A stretch of 50,844 bases of DNA from Lachnospiraceae bacterium (GCA_017479285.1 JAFVCL010000100.1:1-50844), one strand, 5' to 3'. Positions 24,379 through 34,510 are shown, counted from the stretch's first letter. Numbers and translations are program-made. The notes: a model not told the origin generated them from the letters alone.

Positions 24379-25683
24379 ATGGAAAATAATGATTTTGCGA
24401 TCCGTTTAACGGATGTGAAAAAAGTATATAAGCTCTATAACAAGCCGAAGGACAGGCTCTTTGATGCCTTCGGACTTCTCCGGGGAAAGAGAAAGCCCGC
24501 GCTTAATTATGCGCTTAAGGGTGTGGACCTGGAGATCAAAAAGGGAGAGACTGTCGGTATCATAGGAACCAATGGTTCGGGTAAATCAACTATCCTGAAG
24601 ATCATCACCGGTGTCCTCTTTGAGACCTCGGGAGAGGTGGAGATAAACGGCAGGATATCCGCGCTTCTGGAGCTGGGAGCGGGCTTCAACATGGAATACA
24701 CCGGCGTTGAAAATGTGTATTTAAACGCCACCATGATGGGCTTTTCCGATGAGGAGATTGAAAAAAAACTTCCGGAGATCTTAGAGTTTGCGGACATCGG
24801 AGATTATGTATATCAGCCGGTAAAGACCTACTCCAGCGGTATGTTTGTCCGCCTTGCATTTGCGGTTGCCATAAATATCGATCCCGAGATATTGATCGTG
24901 GATGAGGCATTATCCGTTGGTGATGTTTTCTTCCAGGCAAAGTGCTATGCAAAGTTTGAGGAATTCAAGCGAAAAGGAAAGACCATTGTCTTTGTTAGCC
25001 ATGATCTCTCCAGCATCGCGAAATACTGTGACAGGGTATACCTGTTGAATAAAGGAAATATGCTGGGAGAGGGCTCTCCCAAGGAAATGATAGACCTGTA
25101 TAAGAGAGTGCTGGTGGGTCTCTATGATGAGGACGGTTCAGATGCAGGTGAAGGCTCCGGAAGCGGCTCTAATGGATCCGGTAATGATTCCGGCAACGGA
25201 GCCGGTGATTCCACTATGCATTCCATGCTGAATCCCGACACCCTGGAGTACGGAACCCGCCAGGCGCTTATAAAGGATGCCTATATCACGGACGAGGGCG
25301 GCCGCAGGACATCCACTATCATCAAGGGCTCAAGATTCACGGTTCACATGACGGTTTTATTTGAAGATCATGTGCCGGGACCTATCTTTGCGGTGACCTT
25401 TAAGGATGTTCGCGGTACCGAGATCACGGGAACCAATTCCATGTATGAAAAGGCCTACACCGGCTGCGGTGAAAAGGGCGACACCATGGAGGTATCCTTT
25501 ACTCAGATCATGTCACTCCAGGGCGGAAACTATCTGCTCTCCCTTGGATGCACGGGATTTTCCGGAGCGGATTTCGAGGTCTATCACAGGCTCTATGATT
25601 GTCTTGATATAACCGTTGTCTCCGATAAAGACACCGTTGGTTACTACGATATGTTCTCCGAAGTGGAAGTAAAGAAAGTATAA
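24379..25683 (+). CDS. wzt: Polysaccharide ABC transporter ATPase with a Wzt_C-like carbohydrate-binding domain
   Basis: The N-terminal ATPase has a Walker A GTNGSGKST (residues 63-71), the short signature KTYSSGMFVRLAFA, a Walker B ILIVDEALSVGD (about 172-183) and the switch histidine in FVSHD. This is the subfamily of Wzt, TagH and RgpD. After a Gly/Ser/Asn linker (about 253-280) comes a beta-sandwich (about 285-434), matching the layout of Wzt_C: YGTRQALIKDAYITDEGG, then VTFKDVRGTEITGTNS and a closing DMFSEVEV. In O9a-type systems Wzt_C binds the capped end of the glycan and licenses export. The next gene, 9 bases on, resembles the capping enzyme, which supports the same logic here. Confidence 0.9.
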   Translation: MENNDFAIRLTDVKKVYKLYNKPKDRLFDAFGLLRGKRKPALNYALKGVDLEIKKGETVGIIGTNGSGKSTILKIITGVLFETSGEVEINGRISALLELGAGFNMEYTGVENVYLNATMMGFSDEEIEKKLPEILEFADIGDYVYQPVKTYSSGMFVRLAFAVAINIDPEILIVDEALSVGDVFFQAKCYAKFEEFKRKGKTIVFVSHDLSSIAKYCDRVYLLNKGNMLGEGSPKEMIDLYKRVLVGLYDEDGSDAGEGSGSGSNGSGNDSGNGAGDSTMHSMLNPDTLEYGTRQALIKDAYITDEGGRRTSTIIKGSRFTVHMTVLFEDHVPGPIFAVTFKDVRGTEITGTNSMYEKAYTGCGEKGDTMEVSFTQIMSLQGGNYLLSLGCTGFSGADFEVYHRLYDCLDITVVSDKDTVGYYDMFSEVEVKKV

Positions 25684-25692
25684 ACAGGATTT

Positions 25693-27918
25693 ATGGAAAA
25701 CGAAACGATCGGGAAAGTAAAATTAGATTATAAGCATTATGCCGGCAAGGACCTTTACTGTGACGGAGATGTGGAAGCACAGATCCTGGAGGCGGTGAAG
25801 CAGGCAGGAAACAGGGCAAATTCCGCCACGGCAGGGGGCACCACAGCAAAGGACACCACTCCGGGGGGCGCCGCTGCAGATAAGCAAACGGACCTCACTG
25901 CCGCAGAATATGCAGACATTATAGAAAAGCACCCCAATTGGCCTTTTTTGTACCATCTGTCCCCCATCAGGGAAAACATTGTAAGCTGGCTTCCCATGGA
26001 TAAGTCCGACAAGGTGCTGGAGGTGGGCAGCGGATGCGGCGCCATCACAGGTGCTCTCTCGAAAATGGCAGGAATCGTGGACTGTGTCGATCTGTCAAGG
26101 CAGCGCAGCCTCATCAATGCGCACCGCCATGAAAACTGCGATAATGTGACCATTCATGTTGGCAATTTCCAGGATATCGAACCCGATCTTCCGAATGATT
26201 ATTCCTACATTTGCCTCATCGGGGTGTTTGAGTACGGGCAGGCCTACATCGGCGGGGACAAGCCCTACGAGACATTTCTGAGCATTCTAAAAAAGCATTT
26301 GGCCACTCACGGAAGGATCGTGATCGCCATTGAAAATAAGTTTGGACTTAAGTATTTCGCGGGATGCAAGGAAGATCATGTGGGTAAATTCTTCGAAGGT
26401 ATCGAAGACTATCCCGGAAAAAGCCCTGCCAGAACCTTTACCGAAAACGGACTTTTAAAGATTGCGGAAAAGGTGGGCTTTGCAAAGGGTGAGTGCCATA
26501 TGTACTATCCTTATCCCGACTATAAGTTCATGAACACTCTTTTCTCGAAAAAGCGTATGCCCGGAGAGGGCGAGTTAAAGGATAATCTTAGGAATTTCGA
26601 CCGTGACAGGTACCTTCTTTTTAACGAGAAATTAGCCTTTGACAATATCATTCGTGAAGGGGAATTCTCTCTCTTTTCGAATTCATATATGCTGGTGCTG
26701 GGCAGGGATATCGACACCATTTACACCAGATATTCAAACGACAGGGACCCTGAAAAGTGCATTTCCACGGAAATCAAGGAAGTCCGCATGGGAATAACCG
26801 GTGGTTCTGCTGTCAGGACAGTGGTAAAGAAAGCTCTGACTGAAGATGCGAAAAAGCATATCGTGAAAATCGCTGATAATTATAAACTTTTATCCCGCCG
26901 CTATGAGGGCAGCAAGCTCATGATATGTCCCTGCACTTTATCCGAGAATGGAAAAGAGATTTCTTTTCCTTATCTGGAGGGAAAGCGATTGGAAGAGATT
27001 CTGGATGAAAAGCTTGCAAAGAAAGATCACGAGGGCTTCAAGGCGCTGGTAAAGGAATTCTATGAGAGGATCTCCTATGGAGAGACGAACGGAGCGGAAG
27101 AGACGGGAGCCGTTAAACCCGGTGTTCAACCTGTGACTGACATGGACCTCATATTCTCCAACGTGATCGTGGATGGGGATAAATGGACGGTCATCGACTA
27201 TGAGTGGGTGACGGAGGAAAACAAGCCTTCAAAAGAAGTGGCCTACAGAGCAACTTACTGCTATGAGCTGGAGGATGAAGCAAGGCGCGTATCCGAGGAA
27301 CTGGGGATCCTTCAGATGCTTGGCCTGTCCGCAAATGATGCGGAGAGGATCAGGAGAGAAGAGGCTGAGTTCCAAAAGAAGGTTTCCGGTGGTCATAAGT
27401 CCCTTGGAGAGATCCGTGAAGACATTGGAAATGAAGTGGTGGATCTGACGGGTAGCGGTGCAGGAAGCACCGGCGGTGCCATAGCCCAAGCCGGAAAGCT
27501 TCAGGTCTATTATGATTTCGGAAACGGCTTTTCCGAGGAGAATTCATATTTTGCGGACAGGGATGGTGCAGGCTTTACCATCGAACTTAAAGATAAACTT
27601 CGCTCCATTAGATTGGACCCCTGTGATTATTCCTGCGTGGTGAATATAAAGGAGCTGTCTGTTGAAGGCACACCCCTTGAAATCTCCGGCAGCAAGGTGA
27701 TCTCTAACGGAAGTCGTATCGGAAGCAGCGTATTTGTCTTTGGTACTGCCGATCCCAACATAACCATTGGTTTGAAGGGCGTTAAGTGCGGAGAAGGCAA
27801 AAAGATGAGAGCGGTATTTGATATAAATGCCTTGCCTAAGAGTATCGCCGCTGCTTTGCCTGAGGGTGAAGAAAAGGGCCTTACTACAAAAATAAAGAGA
27901 AAACTCGGTGGGTTCTAA
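25693..27918 (+). CDS. WbdD-like SAM methyltransferase with kinase-like domain (putative chain terminator)
   Basis: Residues 100-290 are a class I methyltransferase with motif I LEVGSGCG (109-116), an acidic CVDLS strand and ICLIGVFEYG as the post-II region. Residues 365-560 look like a protein-kinase fold: YLEGKRLEEIL at a hinge-like position, then DLIFSNVIVDGDKWTVIDYEW, matching the D-x4-N catalytic loop and a DxE metal site of small-molecule kinases. Residues 590-741 are a beta-rich tail of unknown role. This methyltransferase-then-kinase order is that of WbdD, which caps O9a chains with methyl-phosphate. A Gly/Thr/Ala-rich insert (42-65) separates the N-terminus from the enzyme. Capping function is inferred; a plain SAM methyltransferase is the fallback. 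Confidence 0.7.
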   Translation: MENETIGKVKLDYKHYAGKDLYCDGDVEAQILEAVKQAGNRANSATAGGTTAKDTTPGGAAADKQTDLTAAEYADIIEKHPNWPFLYHLSPIRENIVSWLPMDKSDKVLEVGSGCGAITGALSKMAGIVDCVDLSRQRSLINAHRHENCDNVTIHVGNFQDIEPDLPNDYSYICLIGVFEYGQAYIGGDKPYETFLSILKKHLATHGRIVIAIENKFGLKYFAGCKEDHVGKFFEGIEDYPGKSPARTFTENGLLKIAEKVGFAKGECHMYYPYPDYKFMNTLFSKKRMPGEGELKDNLRNFDRDRYLLFNEKLAFDNIIREGEFSLFSNSYMLVLGRDIDTIYTRYSNDRDPEKCISTEIKEVRMGITGGSAVRTVVKKALTEDAKKHIVKIADNYKLLSRRYEGSKLMICPCTLSENGKEISFPYLEGKRLEEILDEKLAKKDHEGFKALVKEFYERISYGETNGAEETGAVKPGVQPVTDMDLIFSNVIVDGDKWTVIDYEWVTEENKPSKEVAYRATYCYELEDEARRVSEELGILQMLGLSANDAERIRREEAEFQKKVSGGHKSLGEIREDIGNEVVDLTGSGAGSTGGAIAQAGKLQVYYDFGNGFSEENSYFADRDGAGFTIELKDKLRSIRLDPCDYSCVVNIKELSVEGTPLEISGSKVISNGSRIGSSVFVFGTADPNITIGLKGVKCGEGKKMRAVFDINALPKSIAAALPEGEEKGLTTKIKRKLGGF

Positions 27919-27949
27919 GGCACGCTGAAAAGCTTTTGAAAGGCGGACT

Positions 27950-30070
27950 TTGAATTTGGGTATCAAAAAGATCATTAAAGACAGCCGTGAAAAAGCGGCA
28001 AGAATATATATAAAGCTTTTTCGAAGGGACCTCTCATCTAAGGGTGAGAAGGTTTCTTCGAATTCTTTTTTTGCGGATTGTGTGGAAAAGTATGACAGGG
28101 AGCTGGAGGACTGGATAAAGCCCTACGGCTACTGGCTCAGGAATGACCCCTGGGAGGTGAGAGCAGGAAGTTTACGGGATGAAGAGGGCAAGATAACCGT
28201 TGGTGATCATGAATATGTGCTTCTCATAACGGAAAACACACGGCCCGCCCGCGGTTGGAAGACCGCAGTGAGGGAGAGTCTGGAGGAAGTGATCGATTCA
28301 ACTTTTCCTGTCATTATTTACGGTGATGAGGATGTGCTCTCAAGCGGTGGAAATCTTTCTTCCGTTGAAGCTTCTTCACAGGAAGTATGCGAGCGGTCAG
28401 ACCCCTTCTTCAAGCCCGATTTCTCTCCGGAACTTTTGGAACAGTTTAATTACTTCGGTGAGATGGTGCTCATCAGAAAAGATGTTTTAAGCTCCGTTTG
28501 TCCCGATTTTTCGGAATGTGATCCGGTGTCACCCGAGAAGCTTTATGAGATCATAAGGAATGCCATCAAAGGGCTTGAGTGCAAGGATGACCATGAAACC
28601 GAGCAGGCTTCAAGATTTCCACAGGCTTTAAAATCTCCACAGGCTTCAGAACAGAAGCGCATGCCTGCTTTCGATCCGAACCTTATCACAAGACATTACT
28701 ATAAATCAGTCCTTCACATTCCCCATATTTTAAGCCATCGTATCAATGGGTCTGCAGCGGAGGATTGCGAGAGGGCTATCGAGAGGCTGAACTCTACATC
28801 AAAAGCCACATCAGACCCTGCCGTCTCCGTCATCATCCCCACAAAGGATCATCCGGAGGTGCTTCGTACCTGCATTTCCTCTTTGACTCAAAAGACGGAT
28901 TATGACAGGTCAAAGATCGAGATCATCGTGGTGGACAATGGCAGCAGTCCTGCTCACAAGGCCGAGTACGAGGCTCTTTCGGCTGAATTTGATTTCAAAT
29001 ATATCTACGATCCCCAGCCCTTTAACTATTCCCATATGAACAATCTGGGTGCGGAAAAGACTGCGGGCGAACTGCTGCTTCTTTTAAATGACGACACGGA
29101 GATCATTGAATCCACCTGGCTTCGCCGCATGGTGCACTATGCTATGGATCCCGAGGTGGGCGCTGTGGGAGCAAAGCTTCTCTATGCAAACACGGAGAAG
29201 ATCCAGCACGCCGGCGTCACCAATATGGCAGTGGGTCCCTCCCACAAAATACTTGCCTTAGAGGATTCGATAAATCACTATTTCGGGCGAAACAAACTTG
29301 ATTACGATATGCTGGCCGTGACAGGAGCCTGCCTCATGGTTTCAAAGGATAAATTCCATGAAGTCGGCGGACTGAATGAGGACCTGAAGGTAGCATATAA
29401 TGATATCGATTTTTGCATGAAGCTTTTTGAACACGGATACAGAAGCGTTCAGTGTAACGGCGCGGTGCTCTATCACTATGAGTCCCTGACCCGCGGAATG
29501 GATGAAGGAAACGAGGAAAAGTACCACAGGCTTCTGGCAGAAAAGGAAAAGCTCTATGCCGCTCACACCTGGGCGAAGGGCTTCGATCCTTTCTACAATC
29601 CGAATCTGATAGATAATTCCTCGGATTATCTGCCTGCCACAAAGGACTGCACTCAGAATACCGACAGCTTTTCAAAGCTTCTGGCAAAGGGTGAGCCTGT
29701 TTTAAAGGACACCTTTATGGTGAGAGCAAGGCTGGATCGCGTACAGCTTCAGCTCCGAAATACGGAGGATGCGGAGGATTTCATCTGGCTGGACGGATGG
29801 GGTTATGTGAGAGGCTGTGATAACCGTCGGTTCGAAAAGAGTCTGCTTCTTGTGAGCGACGTGACCCGCAGGTACGAACTCTTCTCCACATACAGAAAAG
29901 ATATCCTGGGTGCTTTCCCCGGCGAGGATCACATCGAACTTTCCGGTTTCTATTTCAGGCTTCCTGTCAAGGAACTGGAAGGGAAAACCTGGCAGGCAGT
30001 TCTGGTTGAAACGGACATCATCACGGGAAAGCAATTATATAAAAATCTGAATCGGGATATTACGGTGTAA
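27950..30070 (+). CDS. GT2 glycosyltransferase with a degenerate N-terminal GT2-like domain
   Basis: The start is TTG at 27950 or 27956; AGGCGG at 27941-27946 fits the latter better. The intact GT2 domain spans about residues 283-555: VSVIIPTKDHPEVLRTCISS, VVDNGSS, the metal-binding LLNDDTE, and VTGACLMVSKDKFHEVGG. The N-terminal 270 residues keep only traces of the second half of such a domain: VIIYGDEDVL, then KPDFSPELLEQFNYFGEM. These align by eye with the TDEDK and KPDFSIDLFRSHNYI parts of the 36368 protein. The last 150 residues are not assigned. The gene sits 31 bases after the WbdD-like gene and 6 bases before a GT-C-like gene. Confidence 0.85.
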   Translation: MNLGIKKIIKDSREKAARIYIKLFRRDLSSKGEKVSSNSFFADCVEKYDRELEDWIKPYGYWLRNDPWEVRAGSLRDEEGKITVGDHEYVLLITENTRPARGWKTAVRESLEEVIDSTFPVIIYGDEDVLSSGGNLSSVEASSQEVCERSDPFFKPDFSPELLEQFNYFGEMVLIRKDVLSSVCPDFSECDPVSPEKLYEIIRNAIKGLECKDDHETEQASRFPQALKSPQASEQKRMPAFDPNLITRHYYKSVLHIPHILSHRINGSAAEDCERAIERLNSTSKATSDPAVSVIIPTKDHPEVLRTCISSLTQKTDYDRSKIEIIVVDNGSSPAHKAEYEALSAEFDFKYIYDPQPFNYSHMNNLGAEKTAGELLLLLNDDTEIIESTWLRRMVHYAMDPEVGAVGAKLLYANTEKIQHAGVTNMAVGPSHKILALEDSINHYFGRNKLDYDMLAVTGACLMVSKDKFHEVGGLNEDLKVAYNDIDFCMKLFEHGYRSVQCNGAVLYHYESLTRGMDEGNEEKYHRLLAEKEKLYAAHTWAKGFDPFYNPNLIDNSSDYLPATKDCTQNTDSFSKLLAKGEPVLKDTFMVRARLDRVQLQLRNTEDAEDFIWLDGWGYVRGCDNRRFEKSLLLVSDVTRRYELFSTYRKDILGAFPGEDHIELSGFYFRLPVKELEGKTWQAVLVETDIITGKQLYKNLNRDITV

Positions 30071-30076
30071 AGCAGC

Positions 30077-31912
30077 ATGAAAAAAGTAAGCCCGGCAAAC
30101 AAAATACAATTTAAGATCCTGTTCTCGGTGCTTGTCTCCGCAGCTTTTATTCTGCTGATCTACTTTACCTGCGGCATCTGGTTTGAGACCAATGATGATG
30201 TATTTATCACAGAGATGCTGTCCGGTAAGCTGACGGGCGTTCCGGAATATCATTGCCCCTATGTGAGCAGCATCATAACGATCCCCATAAGCCTGCTTTA
30301 CAGGGCTTTTGCGGGAGTACCCTGGTGGGGTATCTTTCTTTTTACGCTTTTACTTTTAAGCATATTTATCAATGTTTTTTGCCTTGCTTTAAAAGGGAAA
30401 AACCTGATACAGATCCTGATCTTCACGGCTATTCAATTCGGTATTTTTATTGAGGGGATCCATGTTTTCGGTCAGGCTCAGTACACTTGCGTGGCAATGC
30501 TCCTTGCTTTTTCAGGATATGCGGTTTTGATAAGCTCCGGTGAGGGATCTAAGAACTCCGGCGATACTGCCGGTCTTTCAAAAAGAAAAGTCTTTCCGCT
30601 TATCATTTTCGTGATCTGTGAACTTATAGCCTGCGCCCTCAGGGATTCCTCAATGCTGCTGGTTCAGCCGGTTTGCTTTGGCGCGCTGCTCGGTATGGAA
30701 ATTCACAGAAATGAGAATGCAAAGAGCATCTTTAAAAAATTGATATTTCCACTGGTCACTGTGGTCCTTTCCATAGCGGTGGTAAAGCTGGTGCATATAG
30801 CTGCCTTTGCTTCACCCGAATGGAAAAACTATCTTAAATTCAACGAGATGAGAACCTATGCCATGGATTATCAGGAAAAGATCCCGGCGGAGCGCTTTGC
30901 GGATATCCTGGATGAATACGGTGTTTCCGAAGATGATCTCGAGATGATGACGGATCATAAGATCTGGTTTGCGGATGGAAATCTATCGGATGAATGCCTG
31001 GACAAACTTATCACAAGATATAAAGAATTAAGGAACTCCACACCGGACTTTGGAAGGATTTTTGAAGCTGTAAAGCAGCTTCTGTTCACTTCTTCTGAAT
31101 TCTGGAATATGCACAGGATAACGGCCTTTTTATTCATCGTTGTATTTGTGTTTATTATCATAAGCAAAAGGCCGAAGGACCTGATTTCTCTTGGCCTTAT
31201 CTTTGCGGGATATTTATTCGGCATAATCTTTTTAGCCTACCGCGACAGATTTGTGCTCCGGGTCATGATGCCCTATTATATGGGGAGCATGCTGATGCTG
31301 AGCACATTCTTGACAACGATGATAAGCCATATGCTCACCGGAATTGAGAGTTTCAGGGAAAGTTTCACGCAAGATGAAGCCCAAACAGATAGTGAATCTC
31401 ACATGAAAAAAAAGGCCCAGAGCAGTAGGACACCTATGATCGTGACCGGCATTTTAGGCCTGGCACTTTTCATCCCGGTCTTCATATCCGGGCGCGCGCA
31501 GTTCGCGTATGTAAGAGCACAGAATCATAATGTGAACCGTTCATACCTCCGGACCATGGAGGAGATCTCGGATTATTGTAATGCTCACCCGGAGAACAGC
31601 TATGTCCTGGACATGGGCTATGCCAGGTTTATCAGCACGGACGTTTTTGAGTCCGATTATTACAAAAGGGCAAATTATATTTATTCCGGTTCCTGGTATT
31701 CAAACGCTCCGACTCTTATGAAATACAGTGCTGAATATGTGGGCAAGGATCTGTGCTACTTAGTCTATGAGGCTCAGGAATTCATCGGCACGGAAGGAAC
31801 GGAATACTACGCTCGAAAGCTGAATACCCTGCCCGCAGAGGAGGACAGCTTTAAACTGATAAACGGCGCCACCATGCATGTTTACAGGATCAATCAGGCC
31901 ACTGAGAAATAA
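30077..31912 (+). CDS. Polytopic membrane protein, probable GT-C glycosyltransferase
   Basis: The 611-residue protein has about ten membrane helices. Just after the first (ILFSVLVSAAFILLIYFTC) an extracytoplasmic loop carries ETNDDVFITEM, around residues 38-48. An acidic pair in this position is a hallmark of lipid-dependent GT-C enzymes. The C-terminal 150 residues form an external soluble domain with DMGYARFISTDVF and several aromatic residues. No specific family is certain. It lies within the GT cluster, 6 bases after a GT2 gene, so a side-chain transferase acting outside the membrane is likely. A modification enzyme of another type is possible. Confidence 0.6.
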   Translation: MKKVSPANKIQFKILFSVLVSAAFILLIYFTCGIWFETNDDVFITEMLSGKLTGVPEYHCPYVSSIITIPISLLYRAFAGVPWWGIFLFTLLLLSIFINVFCLALKGKNLIQILIFTAIQFGIFIEGIHVFGQAQYTCVAMLLAFSGYAVLISSGEGSKNSGDTAGLSKRKVFPLIIFVICELIACALRDSSMLLVQPVCFGALLGMEIHRNENAKSIFKKLIFPLVTVVLSIAVVKLVHIAAFASPEWKNYLKFNEMRTYAMDYQEKIPAERFADILDEYGVSEDDLEMMTDHKIWFADGNLSDECLDKLITRYKELRNSTPDFGRIFEAVKQLLFTSSEFWNMHRITAFLFIVVFVFIIISKRPKDLISLGLIFAGYLFGIIFLAYRDRFVLRVMMPYYMGSMLMLSTFLTTMISHMLTGIESFRESFTQDEAQTDSESHMKKKAQSSRTPMIVTGILGLALFIPVFISGRAQFAYVRAQNHNVNRSYLRTMEEISDYCNAHPENSYVLDMGYARFISTDVFESDYYKRANYIYSGSWYSNAPTLMKYSAEYVGKDLCYLVYEAQEFIGTEGTEYYARKLNTLPAEEDSFKLINGATMHVYRINQATEK

Positions 31913-31968
31913 GCGCAGGGATTAGATTAGCGATCCCCCTGATAAAAAAGAAAAGGAGAGAGATTCTT

Positions 31969-34392
31969 ATGGAGGGATTACAGGGCGTTCATTATGACGC
32001 GTTTATAAGTTACAGACATAGCGAGCTGGACAGCTTTATTGCAGAGAATCTCCACAAGAAGCTGGAGGCCTTCAAACTGCCGAAGTCTGCCAGAAGCAAG
32101 GCAAAGAGCGGAAAGACACGCATCAGCCGGATATTTCGCGATGTGGATGAGCTGCCCCTTTCGGACAATCTTTCAGATCCCATAAATAATGCTCTTGCAA
32201 ATTCTGACTTCCTCATCACTGTCTGCACCCCCAGATACCCCCAGTCCAGATGGTGCTTAAAGGAGATAGAGACCTTCCTGCAGCTCCATGACAGGGAGCA
32301 TATCCTGGTGGTTCTGGCGGAGGATGAGCCGGTGAATTCCTTCCCGGAGATCCTGAACTTTGAACAGGTGGAGGTAAAGGATGAAAACGGTAATATTACA
32401 TTTGTAAAAAAAGAGATAGAGCCCCTGGCCGCCGATACCAGAGGAGAGAATAAAAAAGAGATCCTGAAGGCTATGGATACTGCGGTGATAAAGCTTTGCG
32501 CCGCCATCTTTGGCATGAATTATGATGATCTTCGCCAGCGCCACAGAGAGCAGAAGATCAGGAAGATGGCCACCGTATTCGGAAGCATCGGCGCAGCGGT
32601 TTTACTTTTTGCTATTTTTGCAACCGTGATGCTGATAAGGATAAGCCGCCAGAACGCCCTGATCTCGCAGCAGTATACGGAACTGAACGATAAATATGCC
32701 GGCGCTATGGCGGGAGTTGCGGACAGTCTTTTGGGCTGCGGAAGGAGAAAGGATGCGGCATATGTTGTCAGAAATGTGCTGCCGGACAAAGAGGAGGGCT
32801 ACAATGCCAATGCTTTGAGGCGACTTTATACTTCCATGGGTGTCTACAATGTCGGAGAAGCATACTATCCCACTTGCACCTATGATGTTCCGGAGCTTCC
32901 CTGGGAATACAGCATTTCCTATGATGAAAATTTTGTTCTCATAAACGAAGGACCCGAAAGCTATATTTTTGACCGTGACGGAAATCTGGTAAAAAGACTT
33001 CCCGATGAATCTGAAGTGGATAATTCGATCCGAAGTGCGGGCTTTTGCGGAAGCAAGGGCGTGGTAATGAGCTGCGACGGAGTGAATACGTACTATTCTA
33101 TATTAACAGATGAGAGCAGTACTCTTGATATTCCGGGGGATATAACCTGGTTCGCACCCTCCGAGGATGGGCTTGTCACACTTCTTTTCAGTGATGATAT
33201 TTTATACGGTGTAGATGAGTCAGGGCAGATCCTGTACAGCATCGATGTGAGCGAGATCTTTGATGAGTCCTATCTGGTAATGTCATCTGCGGACTACGAC
33301 AACGGAAGATTTATTGCGGTATTTATAGATTATAACTGCAATTTTTATATCCTGATGGCGGAGGAACAGACCGGAAAGCTCATAGTCTCCTTTACCAAGG
33401 ATACGCCAATGGATATATGTGCAGTTCTTGAGGGAGACAATATCATTTTCGTCACACCGGGAACGGGAGCAGTCAATGATTCCTCAAAGATCTATTCCAT
33501 AGATACGGTCACGGGGCAGACCTGGTGGACCAGGGAAGTACCCTCCTTTGTGGCAGTGGATATCTGCGTTACCGAAAAGTATGTTTATATCTACGACAGG
33601 TACATAATGCTTGTGCTGGATAAAGAAAAGGGCGGGGTGATAAACTACTTTAATTCGGACAAGGCGATAATTGAATTCTGGCCCGATTATGAGGGGGATA
33701 GGGTTTATTACGTAACTCAGGAGGGAATAGTCTATGTCTGCGACGAATTCGGTATAAGCGAGTGGAGTAATAATTTCTTTTCTGTGATCCCTACGGAATT
33801 TTTATATGATGCCAGGTATCATAACGGGAATCTGTATTTATGGTTTGATCAGGCAAATTATCTAACCAGGTATTCTCTTGAGGAGTCCTTCGCACAGAGA
33901 ATAGAGAATGACGGAAGCTATGATGTACCGATCTTCTATGAAAAGGATGCAAGCGCAGAACTGGCTGCGGCGGATAATCTTGCCCCAAGCGTTCGTAATG
34001 CGGATGATGCCTTTTATTCCGATGATGATCTGTATATCGTAGCAAAGTATTCAAACAAGACCACTAAGATCATCGATGCGAATACCTTTGAGGTAAAGAG
34101 AAGTCTGCAGATTTCTGATTCATTAATGTCGAGTCTTTCCTACTATGAGGGGCTGGGGAAATATGTGCTGACTTCTTCGGTGTACTCATATATTCTGGAC
34201 GAGGATTTCAATTGTATATGCCGCACCTATTCCATCGTGGGTGAGGAAGACGGCAATCTGATCATTTATTCGCCGTGCGAAGTCTACAAGGTGCCCATTG
34301 TGAACTACGATGAGCTTATCGCCATGGCGGATGAATATCTGGGGGACTATGTTCCTGCGGATGATGTAAAGGATAAGTACGAGATCAGGTGA
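31969..34392 (+). CDS. Membrane TIR-domain protein with a C-terminal beta-propeller
   Basis: Residues 7-185 form a TIR domain: YDAFISYRHSELDSFIAENL as box 1, the DVDELPLSDNL loop, and RWCLKEIE, whose Glu99 fits the catalytic position of NAD-cleaving TIRs. The basic stretch RQRHREQKIRK (189-199) precedes a single membrane helix (203-225). This predicts a cytoplasmic TIR and an outer C-terminus. After a short helical stalk, residues 290-790 show repeating beta-strand blocks with VxVxD-type ends, as in WD40/PQQ-like propellers. AAGGAGAGAG precedes the ATG. The gene is 56 bases after the GT-C-like gene and probably belongs to the same operon. NADase activity and the ligand are not established. 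Confidence 0.8.
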   Translation: MEGLQGVHYDAFISYRHSELDSFIAENLHKKLEAFKLPKSARSKAKSGKTRISRIFRDVDELPLSDNLSDPINNALANSDFLITVCTPRYPQSRWCLKEIETFLQLHDREHILVVLAEDEPVNSFPEILNFEQVEVKDENGNITFVKKEIEPLAADTRGENKKEILKAMDTAVIKLCAAIFGMNYDDLRQRHREQKIRKMATVFGSIGAAVLLFAIFATVMLIRISRQNALISQQYTELNDKYAGAMAGVADSLLGCGRRKDAAYVVRNVLPDKEEGYNANALRRLYTSMGVYNVGEAYYPTCTYDVPELPWEYSISYDENFVLINEGPESYIFDRDGNLVKRLPDESEVDNSIRSAGFCGSKGVVMSCDGVNTYYSILTDESSTLDIPGDITWFAPSEDGLVTLLFSDDILYGVDESGQILYSIDVSEIFDESYLVMSSADYDNGRFIAVFIDYNCNFYILMAEEQTGKLIVSFTKDTPMDICAVLEGDNIIFVTPGTGAVNDSSKIYSIDTVTGQTWWTREVPSFVAVDICVTEKYVYIYDRYIMLVLDKEKGGVINYFNSDKAIIEFWPDYEGDRVYYVTQEGIVYVCDEFGISEWSNNFFSVIPTEFLYDARYHNGNLYLWFDQANYLTRYSLEESFAQRIENDGSYDVPIFYEKDASAELAAADNLAPSVRNADDAFYSDDDLYIVAKYSNKTTKIIDANTFEVKRSLQISDSLMSSLSYYEGLGKYVLTSSVYSYILDEDFNCICRTYSIVGEEDGNLIIYSPCEVYKVPIVNYDELIAMADEYLGDYVPADDVKDKYEIR

Positions 34393-34407
34393 GTTTTGTT
34401 TTAGTAC

Positions 34408-34436
34408 TTTAATCAAAAGTGAATTTGTGGTAGAAT
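34408..34436 (+). promoter_or_regulatory. Promoter candidate for the phosphohexomutase gene
   Basis: TTTAAT (34408-34413), 17 bases, then TAGAAT (34431-34436) preceded by TGTGG. The -35 is poor. The gene has its own terminator downstream, consistent with a separate transcript. Confidence 0.35.
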
Positions 34437-34510
34437 ATTTTATGTGCCGTGTTTGAAGCGGATGCTTTTTTCACAACAGCATGATAAGGAAAATAACAGG
34501 AGGAAATACC

